From: VRUE01 sp040879985
GTDB taxonomy: Bacteria; Actinomycetota; Thermoleophilia; Solirubrobacterales; 70-9
Length of the DNA stretch: 64,000 nucleotides
Assembly: GCA_040879985.1 (NCBI GenBank)
Contig: JBBDJH010000018.1
Coordinates: 3,528-67,527 of the forward strand
Direction of reading: 5' to 3'
Positions 47,955-56,979 of this stretch are shown piece by piece. The notes under the pieces were generated by a model. That model was not told where the DNA came from and made no database searches. It saw nothing but the letters and a program-made list of their open reading frames with translations. The position numbers were made by a program, and so were the translations under genes. Position 1 is the stretch's first letter, and every line of letters begins with the position of its first letter.

Positions 47955-49475
47955 TTGGAGCCCTGGCTCGACCCGCTCTACGACGCCGGCGGGATGCGCG
48001 CGGTCGATCGCTGGGCGATCGAGGAGGTCGGGGTTTCCTCACTGGAGCTGATGGAGGCGGCCGGGCGGGCGGTGGCGGAGGCGGTCGGCAAGCTGGCGCC
48101 GGACGGGCCGGTGCGGGTCGTCTGCGGCAAGGGCAACAACGGCGGCGACGGCCTGGTCGCCGCGCGCTACCTGGCCGAGGCCGGCTTCGAGGTCGAGGCG
48201 CTGCTGCTCTGGCCGCCCGGGGAGCTCAGCGAGGACGCCGCGGCGAACTTGGAGCGCTTCCGCGGCGAGCATCTGGACGGCGACCTGGCGCCGCGGCTGG
48301 CCGGCTCGGGCGCGGTCGTCGACGCGATCTTCGGCACCGGCTTCGCTGGGGCGCCGCGCGAGCCGGCCCTGGCCGCGATCGACGCGATCGACGCCTGCGG
48401 CGCGCCGGTCGTCGCCTGCGACATCGCCTCCGGCGTCGACGCCTCCAGCGGCGAGGTCGGCGGTGCCGCGGTCGAGGCGGACGTCACGGTCAGCTTCCAC
48501 GCCGCCAAGCTCGGCCACCGCGTCGCCCCCGGCAAGTGGCACAGCGGCGAGCTGCGGGTGGCGCCGATCGGAATCCCGGCCGGCGCCCCGGCCGGGCCGG
48601 CCGCCGGTGTCATCGATCCCGCCGTCCTGGAGCTGGCGCCGCGCCGCGGGGCGCGCTCGACCAAGTTCAGCTCCGGCCAGGTGACGATCGCCGGTGGCTC
48701 GCGCGGGCTGACCGGCGCCGTGCGGATGTCCTCCTTGGCGGCGATCCGGGCCGGCGCCGGTTACGCGACGGTCGCCGTGCCGGCCGACCTCGAGCCGATC
48801 TTCGAGCAGGGCCAGCCGGAGGTGATGTCGGTCGGCTGTCCGGGCGGCGACGGCTGCCTCGTCCCGGCCTCGGCCAAGTCGCTGCTGCGCGCCTTCGAGG
48901 GGGCCGCGGCCGGCGTGCTCGGCCCCGGGATGGGCCGCGACCCCGGCGCGGTCGAGCTCGCCCGCGAGGTGCTCGGCGCGATCGAGGCGCCGCTGGTCCT
49001 CGACGCCGACGGCCTCAACGCCTTCGCCGGCGAGCTCGGGAGGATCGCCGCGCGCGAAGCGCCGACGCTGCTCACCCCGCACGCGGGTGAGCTGGGGCGC
49101 CTGCTCGGCCGCCCCGCGGAGGAGGTCTCCGAGCACCGCCTCGCCGCCGCGCGCGAGGCGGCGGGCGCGGCCGCCGCGGTGGTCGTGCTGAAGGGCGACG
49201 ACACGATCGTCACCGACGGCGAGCGAGTCGCCGTCAACGCCCTCGCCGCGCCGGCGCTCGCCACCGCCGGCAGCGGCGACGTGCTCTCCGGCATCGCCGC
49301 GGCGCTGCTCGCCCGCGGACTCGAGCCCTTCGCCGCCGCCTGCGCCGCGGTCCTCGCCCACGCCCGCGCCGGTCGCGACGCCGCCCGGCGCATCGGCGCC
49401 GCCGAGTCGGTGATCGCCACCGACACGATCGACTCGATCGCGGCGGGGATGTCCCCGCGCCGCCGGGTCGAATAA
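47955..49475 (+). CDS. nnr: Bifunctional NAD(P)H-hydrate epimerase/dehydratase
   Basis: A 506-residue fusion that repairs hydrated NADH and NADPH. The N-terminal YjeF_N epimerase domain has VSSLELMEAAGRAVA, VVCGKGNNGGDGLVAARYL and DIASGVDASSG. The C-terminal ribokinase-like dehydratase has GGSRGLTGAVRMSSLAAIRAGAG, LLTPHAGELGRLLG and ALATAGSGDVLSGIAAALLARG. The TTG start follows the lipoprotein stop with no gap. The nnr-alr neighbourhood is common in bacteria. Confidence 0.95.
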   Translation: MEPWLDPLYDAGGMRAVDRWAIEEVGVSSLELMEAAGRAVAEAVGKLAPDGPVRVVCGKGNNGGDGLVAARYLAEAGFEVEALLLWPPGELSEDAAANLERFRGEHLDGDLAPRLAGSGAVVDAIFGTGFAGAPREPALAAIDAIDACGAPVVACDIASGVDASSGEVGGAAVEADVTVSFHAAKLGHRVAPGKWHSGELRVAPIGIPAGAPAGPAAGVIDPAVLELAPRRGARSTKFSSGQVTIAGGSRGLTGAVRMSSLAAIRAGAGYATVAVPADLEPIFEQGQPEVMSVGCPGGDGCLVPASAKSLLRAFEGAAAGVLGPGMGRDPGAVELAREVLGAIEAPLVLDADGLNAFAGELGRIAAREAPTLLTPHAGELGRLLGRPAEEVSEHRLAAAREAAGAAAAVVVLKGDDTIVTDGERVAVNALAAPALATAGSGDVLSGIAAALLARGLEPFAAACAAVLAHARAGRDAARRIGAAESVIATDTIDSIAAGMSPRRRVE

Positions 49476-49485
49476 TCTCGCCGGG

Positions 49486-49947
49486 ATGAAGACCGCAGTC
49501 GAGATCATGGACAGCTCCGTTCCGACCGTCTCGCCCGACGCCGAGGCGCGCAGCGCGATCGAGCTGCTGGCGAAGACCGACAAGGGCGCGATCCCGGTGG
49601 TCGACGAGGAGCGCCGCGTTGTCGGCATCGTCAGCGAGTCCGATCTGATCCTCAGCGACGAGCAGTCCGACCTGCACCTCCCGCACTACCTCAACATCAT
49701 GGGCGGCATCGTCTTCGTCGGCTCGATGAAGGGCTTCGAGGAGCGGCTCGACAAGGCCTTCGCGACCAAGGTCGCGGAGTTGATGAGCGCCGACCCCGTC
49801 GTCGTCCACGACTACTCGAGCGCCGAGACGGTGGCGCGGCGGATCGCCGACGAGCACCACAACCACCTTCCCGTGGTCGACGACGAGGGCCGCTTCCTCG
49901 GCATGGTCACGCGGGCCGACGCGCTGGCCGCGCTCGTCGAGGAGTAG
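49486..49947 (+). CDS. CBS-domain protein
   Basis: A 153-residue protein made of two CBS motifs: MDSSVPTVSPDAEARSAIELLAKTDKGAIPVVDEERRVVGIVSESDLI and MSADPVVVHDYSSAETVARRIADEHHNHLPVVDDEGRFLGMVTRADAL, separated by a 35-residue insertion. CBS pairs bind adenosine nucleotides and regulate partner proteins. No partner domain is present. TAATCT lies seven bases before the ATG. It is three bases upstream of alr. Confidence 0.9.
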   Translation: MKTAVEIMDSSVPTVSPDAEARSAIELLAKTDKGAIPVVDEERRVVGIVSESDLILSDEQSDLHLPHYLNIMGGIVFVGSMKGFEERLDKAFATKVAELMSADPVVVHDYSSAETVARRIADEHHNHLPVVDDEGRFLGMVTRADALAALVEE

Positions 49948-49950
49948 AGA

Positions 49951-51057
49951 ATGCGGGCGGTCGCCCGGATCGAGCTCGACGCGGTGCGCGACAACTGCGC
50001 GCGGCTGAAGGACGAGCTGGGGCCGGAGGCGGAGCTCTGCGCGGTGGTCAAGGCCGACGCTTACGGCCACGGCGACGCCGCCTGCGCCGAGGCGGCCCTG
50101 GCCGGCGGCGCCACCCGGCTGGCGGTCGCGACCGCGGCTGAGGCCCAGCGGATCGGCCGCCGCCTCGCCCACGTCCCGCTGCTGACGATGGGGGCGCTCG
50201 ACGCCGAGGAGCTCGACACGGCGCTGCAGGCGGGCTCGGAGGTCGCCGTCTGGCGATCCGGCTTCCTCGCCCTCGTCGCCGAGCGGGCCCGCGCGCACGG
50301 CCGCCCGGCCCGCGTGCACGTCAAGTTCGACAGTGGCATGGGCAGGCTCGGCAACCCCGATCCGGGCGAGATCTTCAACCTGCTGCGCACCTGCGCCGCC
50401 AGCCCCGACCTCGAGCCGGCCGGCGTTTGGACCCATTTCGCCACCGCCGACGAGCCGGACTCCGACTTCTTCGACGAGCAGCTCGACCGCTTCGCCGCCG
50501 TCGCCGAGGCGGTCGGCGAGGAGTTTCCGCAGCTCACCGTCCACGCCGCCAACAGCGCCGCCGTCTTCCGCGACCGGCGCGCCCACTTCGACATGGCGCG
50601 CTGCGGCGTCGCGATCTACGGGCTCGACCCCTTTCAGGGCGACCCGGCGCAGCGCGGCCTGCGCCCGGCGCTCTCGCTGCGCTCCTACGTGGCCGACGTG
50701 AAGCCCTTCGAGCCCGGCGACAGCGCCGGATACGGGCAGACCTGGCGGGCGGAGCGGGCGACCCGCGTCGGCGTGCTGCCGCTCGGCTACGGCGACGGCG
50801 TCCGCCGCGGCCTCTCCAACAACGCCGAGGTGCTGGTCGGCGGCCGGCGCGTGCCGTTGGTCGGCACGGTCTCGATGGACAACGTGACCGTCGACCTCGG
50901 CCCCGAGTCCGCGATCGAGCCCGGCGCCGAGGCGGTGCTGATCGGCTCGCAGGGCGGCGAGACGATCCTCGCCGAGGAGATCGCCGGGCGGCTCGGCACG
51001 ATCAACTACGAGGTCACCTGCGGGATCTCCGCCCGGGTCCCCAGGGTGGAGGGGTGA
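49951..51057 (+). CDS. alr: Alanine racemase
   Basis: A 368-residue fold-type III PLP enzyme making D-alanine for peptidoglycan. The PLP lysine is K34 in AVVKADAYGHG; HVKFDSGMGRLG, the catalytic tyrosine region SAGYGQTW, LPLGYGDGVRRGLSN and VSMDNVTVDL are typical. It works together with the D-Ala metabolism of the carboxypeptidase encoded upstream only in a broad sense. Its stop overlaps the GTG of the next gene. Confidence 0.96.
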   Translation: MRAVARIELDAVRDNCARLKDELGPEAELCAVVKADAYGHGDAACAEAALAGGATRLAVATAAEAQRIGRRLAHVPLLTMGALDAEELDTALQAGSEVAVWRSGFLALVAERARAHGRPARVHVKFDSGMGRLGNPDPGEIFNLLRTCAASPDLEPAGVWTHFATADEPDSDFFDEQLDRFAAVAEAVGEEFPQLTVHAANSAAVFRDRRAHFDMARCGVAIYGLDPFQGDPAQRGLRPALSLRSYVADVKPFEPGDSAGYGQTWRAERATRVGVLPLGYGDGVRRGLSNNAEVLVGGRRVPLVGTVSMDNVTVDLGPESAIEPGAEAVLIGSQGGETILAEEIAGRLGTINYEVTCGISARVPRVEG

Positions 51058-52478
51058 CCCTCTCGGACCGCCTCGACGCCGCGCCGCTGATCGGCTTGGC
51101 GCGGCGGGCGCTGCCGGACGAGGCCGGCGCCTGGATCGTCGGCGGCGCCGTGCGCGACGCGATCCTCGGCCGCGAGGTGACCGACCTCGATCTCGCCGTC
51201 GGCGGCGACCCCGAGCGGGCGGCGCGGGCGTTGGCCCGCGCCGGCGACGGATACGCGTTCGAGCTCTCCTCCGAGTTCGCGACCTGGCGGGCGGCCGGCC
51301 GCGAGCGCGACTGGCAGGTCGACGCCACCGCGCTGCGCGGCGCGACGATCGAGGCCGATCTCGGCGCGCGCGACTTCACCGTCGGCGCGGTCGCGGTCCC
51401 GCTCGGCGGCGGCGAGCCGATCGACCCCTTCGGCGGCATCGACGACCTCGAGCGGCGGCGGCTGCGCGTCGTCGCCGCGGATGCCCTGCGTGCCGATCCG
51501 CTGCGGCTGCTGCGCGCGGCGCGCCTCGCGGCCGACCTCGGACTCGATCTCGAGCCCGGCACCGCCGCTCTCGTCCGCGCCGAGTCCCGGCTCGCCGCCG
51601 AGCCCGCCGGCGAGCGGCAGCTGGCCGAGCTGCGCCGCCTGATCGGCGGCCCCGACCCGTTGCGCGGCGTCGCCCTGCTCGACGAGCTCGGCCTCACCGC
51701 CGCGGTGCTGCCCGAGCTCGCCGCGCTGCGCGGGGTCGAGCAGGGCCCCAACCACCATCTCGACGTGTACGGGCACACCCTCGCCGTGCTGGAGCAGACG
51801 CTCGCGGTCGAGTCCGACCTGGAGCGGTTCGCCGGCGTCGAGCAGGCCGCCGCGACGCGGCAGCTGCTCGCCGAGCCGCTCGCCGACGAGATCAGCCACG
51901 GCACGGCGCTGCGCTTCGGCGCCCTCCTGCACGACATCGGCAAGCCGGCGACCAAGGGCGAGCGCGACGGCCACGTCACCTTCATCGGCCACGACAGCGC
52001 CGGCGCGGAGATCGTCGGCGGGATCTGCCGTCGCCTGCGCGCCAGCGGCCGGCTGACCCGCCACCTGCAGGCGTTGACCAGGCAGCATCTGCGGCTCGGC
52101 TTCATGGTCCACGAGGCGCCGCTGCCGCGCCGCCGGATCCACGATTATCTGCGGGCGACCCAGCCGGTTTCCGCCGACGTCACCCTGCTCACCGTCGCCG
52201 ACCGGCTCTCCGCCCGCGGCAGCGGGCCTTTCGCCACCGAGGAGGCGATCGAGGCGCACCTCAGCCTCGCCCGGCAGATCCTGGCGGCGGCGCTCGAGTG
52301 GCGCCGCCACGGCCCGCCCGAGCCGCTGCTGCGCGGCGGCGAGCTGGCCGCCGAGCTGGGGATCGCCCCCGGGCCCGAGCTCGGCGATCTGCTCGCCGAG
52401 CTCGAGGCCGCCCAGTACGCGGGCGAGGTGAGCACGCGCGACGAGGCTTTGGAGCGGGCCCGCCGGTTGCGCGGCTGA
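51054..52478 (+). CDS. cca: CCA-adding tRNA nucleotidyltransferase/poly(A) polymerase family with HD domain
   Basis: A 474-residue protein. The class II nucleotidyltransferase head has WIVGGAVRDAILGREVTDLDLAVGG, where the DxD metal ligands are seen, and GARDFTVGAVAVPL. RADPLRLLRAARLAADLGL is the RNA-binding neck. A C-terminal HD domain (NHHLDVYGHTLAVLE, LLHDIGKPATKGERDGHVTFIGHD) follows. It adds or repairs tRNA 3' CCA; the tRNA in this window lacks an encoded CCA. It starts at GTG 51054, overlapping the alr stop. Confidence 0.93.
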   Translation: MTLSDRLDAAPLIGLARRALPDEAGAWIVGGAVRDAILGREVTDLDLAVGGDPERAARALARAGDGYAFELSSEFATWRAAGRERDWQVDATALRGATIEADLGARDFTVGAVAVPLGGGEPIDPFGGIDDLERRRLRVVAADALRADPLRLLRAARLAADLGLDLEPGTAALVRAESRLAAEPAGERQLAELRRLIGGPDPLRGVALLDELGLTAAVLPELAALRGVEQGPNHHLDVYGHTLAVLEQTLAVESDLERFAGVEQAAATRQLLAEPLADEISHGTALRFGALLHDIGKPATKGERDGHVTFIGHDSAGAEIVGGICRRLRASGRLTRHLQALTRQHLRLGFMVHEAPLPRRRIHDYLRATQPVSADVTLLTVADRLSARGSGPFATEEAIEAHLSLARQILAAALEWRRHGPPEPLLRGGELAAELGIAPGPELGDLLAELEAAQYAGEVSTRDEALERARRLRG

Positions 52479-52506
52479 CCCGGGCGTCAGGTACGCTCCC
52501 CGCCGC

Positions 52507-52725
52507 ATGGGCAAAGAGGAGAAGATCGAGATGGAGGGCGAGATCACCGAGGCCCTCCCCAACACGATGTTCCGGGTCAAACTCGACAACGACCACGAGG
52601 TCCTCGGCCACATCTCGGGCAAGATGCGCCGCCACTACATCCGCATCCTCCCCGGCGACCGCGTCAAGATCGAGCTTTCGCCATACGACCTCGATAGAGG
52701 TCGTATCACCTACCGCTACAAATAG
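52507..52725 (+). CDS. infA: Translation initiation factor IF-1
   Basis: A 72-residue OB-fold protein: KIEMEGEITEALPNTMFRVKLDNDHEVLGHISGKMRRHYIRILPGDRVKIELSPYDLDRGRITYRYK. Length and sequence match IF-1 exactly. It lies alone after cca, away from the usual infA-rpmJ-rpsM order. TACGCT lies nine bases before the ATG (leaderless-like). A stem-loop spans its last codons. Confidence 0.98.
   Translation: MGKEEKIEMEGEITEALPNTMFRVKLDNDHEVLGHISGKMRRHYIRILPGDRVKIELSPYDLDRGRITYRYK
52683..52706 (+). other. Stem-loop at the 3' end of infA
   Basis: ATACGACCTC (52683-52692) and GAGGTCGTAT (52697-52706) form a perfect 10-bp stem with a GATA loop inside the last codons of infA. It may protect the mRNA 3' end or be a by-product of the YDLDRGRI codons. 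No T-tract follows. Confidence 0.45.
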
Positions 52726-52730
52726 GCCGC

Positions 52731-53531
52731 TCAGACTCCAGTCCTGCGCATGCCGCGCAGGGCCAGGCCGCCGAGGACTATCAGCAGGCCGGCGAGGGCG
52801 ACGATGCCGGGCCAGGTGCCGGCCCAGGTGACGTCGCCGACGAAGCCCTGCCGCGCCGCTTCGACCACGTCGGTGATCGGGTTGATGCGGGCGATGTCGG
52901 CCAGCCAGGGTTGCAGCAGGGCCAGCGGCGCGTAGGCGGTCGTGGTCAGGATCAGCGTCATCATCCCCGCCTGCATCAGCGGCGCCGCCGACTGGCTCTT
53001 GAAGCGCAGCGCCAGCATCGATCCCCAGCAGGCGGCGACCGCCGCCGTCGCGGTGACCATCAGATAGGTGACGAGCAGGCCGTCAAGGCCCGGCCAGCCG
53101 GCGCCGAGCGGCAGCGCGATCGCCAGCACGAAGCTGGCCGGGATCAGCGCGCGGGTGCTGGCGGCGAGAACCGAGCCGGCGAGCAGCACCCAGCGCGGCG
53201 CCGGGGAGGCGAGCAGCCGGTCGAGCCAGCCCTGTTCGATGTCGCGGGCGAGGTTGACGCCGGCCGCCGCGCCGGTGAAGCCGGCGCCCTGCAGCATGCT
53301 GACCGGGACGATGAAGCTCTCGTAGGCGCCGGTTTCGAAGCCGCGCAGCTGGGTCAGGGCGCCGAAGACGCCGTTGAGGCCGAGGAAGAAGATCGTCGGC
53401 GCGAGCACGCCGGGTATCGCCGCCCCCGGCACGCGCAGCAGCTCGTTGCGTGCCCGCGACATCAGCGCGCCGATCGTCGCCAGGTTGGCGCGCCAGGCCG
53501 GAATCGCCGCGCTGACCGTCGCCGCCTCCAT
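52731..53531 (-). CDS. ABC-2 type transporter permease
   Basis: A 266-residue integral membrane protein with about six membrane spans and the ABC-2 permease features (GAAAGVNLARDIEQGWLDRLLASPAPRWVLLAGSVLA and the late INPITDVVEAARQGFVG). It is the last gene of a three-gene exporter. The ATG at 53531 overlaps the stop of the other permease gene by one base (TGATG). Two permeases with one ATPase suggest a heterodimeric drug or lipid exporter. Confidence 0.9.
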   Translation of the reverse strand: MEAATVSAAIPAWRANLATIGALMSRARNELLRVPGAAIPGVLAPTIFFLGLNGVFGALTQLRGFETGAYESFIVPVSMLQGAGFTGAAAGVNLARDIEQGWLDRLLASPAPRWVLLAGSVLAASTRALIPASFVLAIALPLGAGWPGLDGLLVTYLMVTATAAVAACWGSMLALRFKSQSAAPLMQAGMMTLILTTTAYAPLALLQPWLADIARINPITDVVEAARQGFVGDVTWAGTWPGIVALAGLLIVLGGLALRGMRRTGV

Positions 53532-54316
53532 CAGCCGACCCGCAGACGGTGGCGCAGCGCCCGCGCGCTGAGCACGAGCCCGAGGATCGCGAGGCCGGCG
53601 ATCGCCAGCAGCGCCGCCGCGGTGTGAGAGGCGTCGATCCCGGAGACGATCGGCTCGCGCACGCCTTCGGCGATGAAGCTGAGCGGGTTGTATTCGGCGA
53701 TCGTCTTGGCCGGCTCGATCATCAACTCGACCGGAAAGAAGGCCGAGGAGAGGAAGAGGATCACGAGGACCAGGGGAAAGAGGCCCTGGACGACGCTGGC
53801 GTTGCCGGTGCGCAGGGCGATCGCGGCGCCGATCCCGCCGACCGCCGTCGCCGTCACGGTGACCATCGCGATCGCCAGCAGCGCGCCGGGCACGCCGGCC
53901 TCGACCTCGGCGCCGAAGATCAGCCCGAGCGCGAAGAACCAGAGGGCCGAGAGCAGCCCCAGGGCGGCGGTCCCCGCGAGGCGTCCGAGGACGATCGTGT
54001 AGCGGGCGATCGGCGCGGCGAAGAGGCGGTCGGTGAAGCCCATCTCGATGTCGACCGCGAGGGCGATCCCGCCGCTGTTGCCGGCCAGCATCAGCGACTG
54101 CATCATCGCCCCGGCGAGCATGAACTGGAGGAAGCTCTGCACCGGCGGGAAGCCGGGCAGGTCGACGGCGCCGCCGGCGCCGCCGGTCTGGATCGCCAGC
54201 AGCAGGGTCGGGAAGACGATGATCGGCGCCATCAGCTGCGGCCGGCGGAAGGTCTGCCGGATCGAGCGCATGCCGAGCGCCCGCACGACGCGCAGGTTGG
54301 TCGTCAGGGCGTTCAC
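53531..54316 (-). CDS. ABC-2 type transporter permease
   Basis: A 261-residue homologue of the adjacent permease: IVFPTLLLAIQTGG, DIEMGFTDRLFAAPIARYTIVLGRLAGTAALG and YNPLSFIAEGVREPIV, with about six membrane spans. The DrrB-like motif order fits daunorubicin-resistance-type exporters. It starts at GTG 54316, overlapping the ATPase stop by four bases. Confidence 0.9.
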   Translation of the reverse strand: MNALTTNLRVVRALGMRSIRQTFRRPQLMAPIIVFPTLLLAIQTGGAGGAVDLPGFPPVQSFLQFMLAGAMMQSLMLAGNSGGIALAVDIEMGFTDRLFAAPIARYTIVLGRLAGTAALGLLSALWFFALGLIFGAEVEAGVPGALLAIAMVTVTATAVGGIGAAIALRTGNASVVQGLFPLVLVILFLSSAFFPVELMIEPAKTIAEYNPLSFIAEGVREPIVSGIDASHTAAALLAIAGLAILGLVLSARALRHRLRVG

Positions 54317-55293
54317 GCGGTTACAGCCTCCTCGCCGCCGCCGCCCTCCTCGCCCTCGTGCTCGAGGTGGTAGCCGGTCTTGGCGACAAACACGTCGTCG
54401 AGGCTGGGGTGGACGAGCTCCAGCGAGCCGACCGCGATGCCGGCCTCGTCGAGGGCCCGGACCACGCGCGGGATGTCGCCGGCCCCGTGCTCGACCTCGA
54501 CCAGGACCGTCCTGCCGTCGACCGGCGGCAGCAGCGGGCCGATCCGGGCGCAGATCTCCTCCGCCGCGGCGATCGTGCCCTGCTCGAGCTGCAGGCGTAT
54601 GTGGGGGTGGCCGATTTCGGCTTTGAGCGCCGCCGGCGTGCCCTCGGCGACGATCCTGCCGTTGTCGATGATGCCGACGTTGTCGGCGAGCTGGTCGGCC
54701 TCCTCGAGGTACTGCGTGGTCAGGAAGACCGTCGTGCCCTCGTCGTTGAGCGCCCGCACCTCCGCCCAGATCGTCTTGCGGCTGACCGGGTCGAGCCCGG
54801 TGGTCGGCTCGTCGAGGAAAAGCACGCGCGGCTCGTGGACCAGTGCCGCGGCGAGGTCGAGGCGGCGCTGCATCCCGCCCGAGTAGGTGCCTACCCGCCG
54901 GTCGGCGGCGGCGACCAGATCGACCCGCTCGAGCAGGTCGTCGGCGCGGCGCCGGCCCTCGGCGCCGGGCAGGCCCTGCAGCGTCGCCTGCAGGCGGATC
55001 AGCTCGCGGCCGGTCATCAGCGGGTCCAGCGCCGCTTCCTGCAGGGCGACGCCGATCGAGGCGCGCACCGCGCGGGCTTCGCCGATCACGTCGTGGCCGG
55101 CGACCGTCGCCCGGCCGCCGGTCGGCAGCAGCAGGGTGGTCAGCATCCGCACGGTGGTCGTCTTGCCGGCCCCGTTCGGGCCGAGGAAGCCGTAGATCTC
55201 GCCCTCGCCGACCTCGAGGTCGATCCCCTGCACCGCGAGCACCTCGTCGAAGGCGCGCTCCAGCCCGTCGACGGCGATCGCCGGACCCGCCAT
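54313..55293 (-). CDS. ABC transporter ATPase, DrrA-like
   Basis: A 326-residue ATPase. Walker A GPNGAGKTTT, the signature YSGGMQRRLDLA, and Walker B VLFLDEPTTGLD are intact, and the C-terminal DrrA-type extension (IRLQLEQGTIAAAEEICARIG and SLDDVFVAKTGYHLEHEG) is present. It powers the two downstream permeases; the substrate is unknown. The ATG at 55293 lies 5 bp after the amidase stop, so the amidase and exporter may share a transcript. Confidence 0.93.
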   Translation of the reverse strand: MAGPAIAVDGLERAFDEVLAVQGIDLEVGEGEIYGFLGPNGAGKTTTVRMLTTLLLPTGGRATVAGHDVIGEARAVRASIGVALQEAALDPLMTGRELIRLQATLQGLPGAEGRRRADDLLERVDLVAAADRRVGTYSGGMQRRLDLAAALVHEPRVLFLDEPTTGLDPVSRKTIWAEVRALNDEGTTVFLTTQYLEEADQLADNVGIIDNGRIVAEGTPAALKAEIGHPHIRLQLEQGTIAAAEEICARIGPLLPPVDGRTVLVEVEHGAGDIPRVVRALDEAGIAVGSLELVHPSLDDVFVAKTGYHLEHEGEEGGGGEEAVTA

Positions 55294-55298
55294 CTGGG

Positions 55299-56675
55299 TT
55301 AGGCCTCCGCCGGCGAGGACTGCGCCAGCGGCGGCAGCGCCTCGACCCAGCGGCGCCCGTTGGCGCGCTCCAGCGCCTCGGCCGCGTCGAGCAGCAGCTC
55401 GTCCCGGCCCCAAGCCGCCTGAAGTTGCAGTGCCAGCGGCAGTCCCTCGCCGCTCAGTCCGACCGGCACGCTGATCGAGGGGATCCCGGTCAGGTTCGCG
55501 AGCGCCGCGCCGCGCACGTTGGCCTGGTCGGCGGTGACCGTGCCGGAGGGCAGCTCGACCAGCGGCGCCTCGAGCGGCGGGGCGGGGGCGGGAATCGTCG
55601 GCCAGGCGATCGCGTCGATCTGGTCGAAGAGGTCGGCCAGGCGGCGGCGCATCATCGTTCGCACCCGGGTGGCCTGGACGGTCGCCGCGGCGGGGAGCAG
55701 CATCCGGTACTTGAGCGTGCCGCGGGCGATCGGGCTGAGGTCGGGGTGGAGGGCGTTGAGCTGCCCGGGCCGGGTGCCGCTCATGCTCTCCGAGTTGATG
55801 ATCAGGATGCCGGCGACGGCGGCGGTTTCGAGGTCGGGCAGGGAGATCTCGCGAACCTCGCCGCCGGTCTGCCCGCGCAGCGCCTCGATCGCTCCCTCGC
55901 AGGCCTCCCGCACCTCGGGGGCGACGTCTTCGGAAACCGGGTCGCGGACGACGCCGATGCGCAGCCCGGCGGCCTCGCCGGCGGCCAGCTCCTCGCCGAA
56001 GAGGGCCGAGCCGAGCAGGCGGCAGTCGCCGGCGTCGGCGCAGAGCGGGCCGGAGACGATCATGTTCGTCACCGGCGCCATGTGGTGGCCCGCCATCGCG
56101 GCGCGGCCGAAGGTCGGCTTGAGGCCGGTCAGGCCGCAGTAGGCGGCGGGGAAGCGCACCGAGCCGAGCCCGTCGGCGCCGATCGCGCCGGCGACCAACC
56201 GTCCGGCGACCGAGGCGGCCGGCCCGCTGGAGGAGCCGCCCGGGCAGCGCTCGGTGTCCCAGGGGTTGCGGGCGGCGCCGTAGACGGAGACGTTGCCGGT
56301 GCTGCCCGCGCCGAGCTCGTGCATGTTGCCGACGCCGACGATCACCGCGCCGGCGTCGCGCAGGGCGCGGTATGGGCCGGACTCGCCGGGCGCGGTCGGC
56401 GCGCTCAGTTCGGCGGCGCCGAAGCGCTGCGCCCGCCAGGGCAGCGGCCACTCGTCCTTGATCACGATCGGCACGCCGTGCAGCGGGCCCGCGGGGGCGG
56501 CGGCGAGCATCTCGCGCGAGCGCTCCGGGAAGGTCTCGACCACGGCGTTGAGCGCCGGGTTGCGCTGTTCGATCCGGGCCAGCGCGGCGGCGAGCAGCTC
56601 AGCCGGATCCAGCTCGCCGGCGGCGATCGCCGCCGCCTGGGCGCGCAGGCCGAGGTCGAGCGGGTCGCCGCTCAC
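55299..56675 (-). CDS. Amidase signature-family enzyme
   Basis: A 458-residue serine amidase with the Ser-cisSer-Lys triad: Lys in VPIVIKDEWPLP, the cis-Ser in CPGGSSSGPAASVA and the nucleophile region GADGLGSVRFPAAYCG. The substrate is unknown; the group includes GatA, AtzF and amino-acid amidases. The GTG at 56675 overlaps the stop of the small AtzG-like gene (GTGA), so the two are translated as a pair. Confidence 0.92.
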   Translation of the reverse strand: MSGDPLDLGLRAQAAAIAAGELDPAELLAAALARIEQRNPALNAVVETFPERSREMLAAAPAGPLHGVPIVIKDEWPLPWRAQRFGAAELSAPTAPGESGPYRALRDAGAVIVGVGNMHELGAGSTGNVSVYGAARNPWDTERCPGGSSSGPAASVAGRLVAGAIGADGLGSVRFPAAYCGLTGLKPTFGRAAMAGHHMAPVTNMIVSGPLCADAGDCRLLGSALFGEELAAGEAAGLRIGVVRDPVSEDVAPEVREACEGAIEALRGQTGGEVREISLPDLETAAVAGILIINSESMSGTRPGQLNALHPDLSPIARGTLKYRMLLPAAATVQATRVRTMMRRRLADLFDQIDAIAWPTIPAPAPPLEAPLVELPSGTVTADQANVRGAALANLTGIPSISVPVGLSGEGLPLALQLQAAWGRDELLLDAAEALERANGRRWVEALPPLAQSSPAEA

Positions 56676-56869
56676 CGCGGCGCCTTCGAGAGGTCCGGGC
56701 AGCGCTCCGGCTCGAGCCCCGCCGTATCGAAGGCGAGCAGCTCGACGATCGGCGGCCAGAGCAGCTGGTGGACGGCCCCGATCACCGCCAGGTCGACCTC
56801 GTCGGCCTCGATCCCGAGCGCGGCGAGCCCGGCGGGAATGAACTGCTCGGCTTGAGTCGCGCCCTCCAT
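56672..56869 (-). CDS. AtzG-like small amidase partner
   Basis: A 65-residue protein (MEGATQAEQFIPAGLAALGIEADEVDLAVIGAVHQLLWPPIVELLAFDTAGLEPE) with a GatC/AtzG-like shape: short helices followed by a tail that would wrap the amidase. Such proteins immediately precede amidases and stabilise them. The ATG at 56869 gives coupling to the amidase start. Too short for a firm family call. Confidence 0.65.
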   Translation of the reverse strand: MEGATQAEQFIPAGLAALGIEADEVDLAVIGAVHQLLWPPIVELLAFDTAGLEPERCPDLSKAPR

Positions 56870-56979
56870 CTCGGCTGGCAACCCTACCTGGCCGCGATCG
56901 TGCAGTTGCGGCCGGAGGACCACGCCGAGCGGCGGCGAACGACAGAATCCCCTGCCGCAACCCTTGCCGCGGGCGGGGG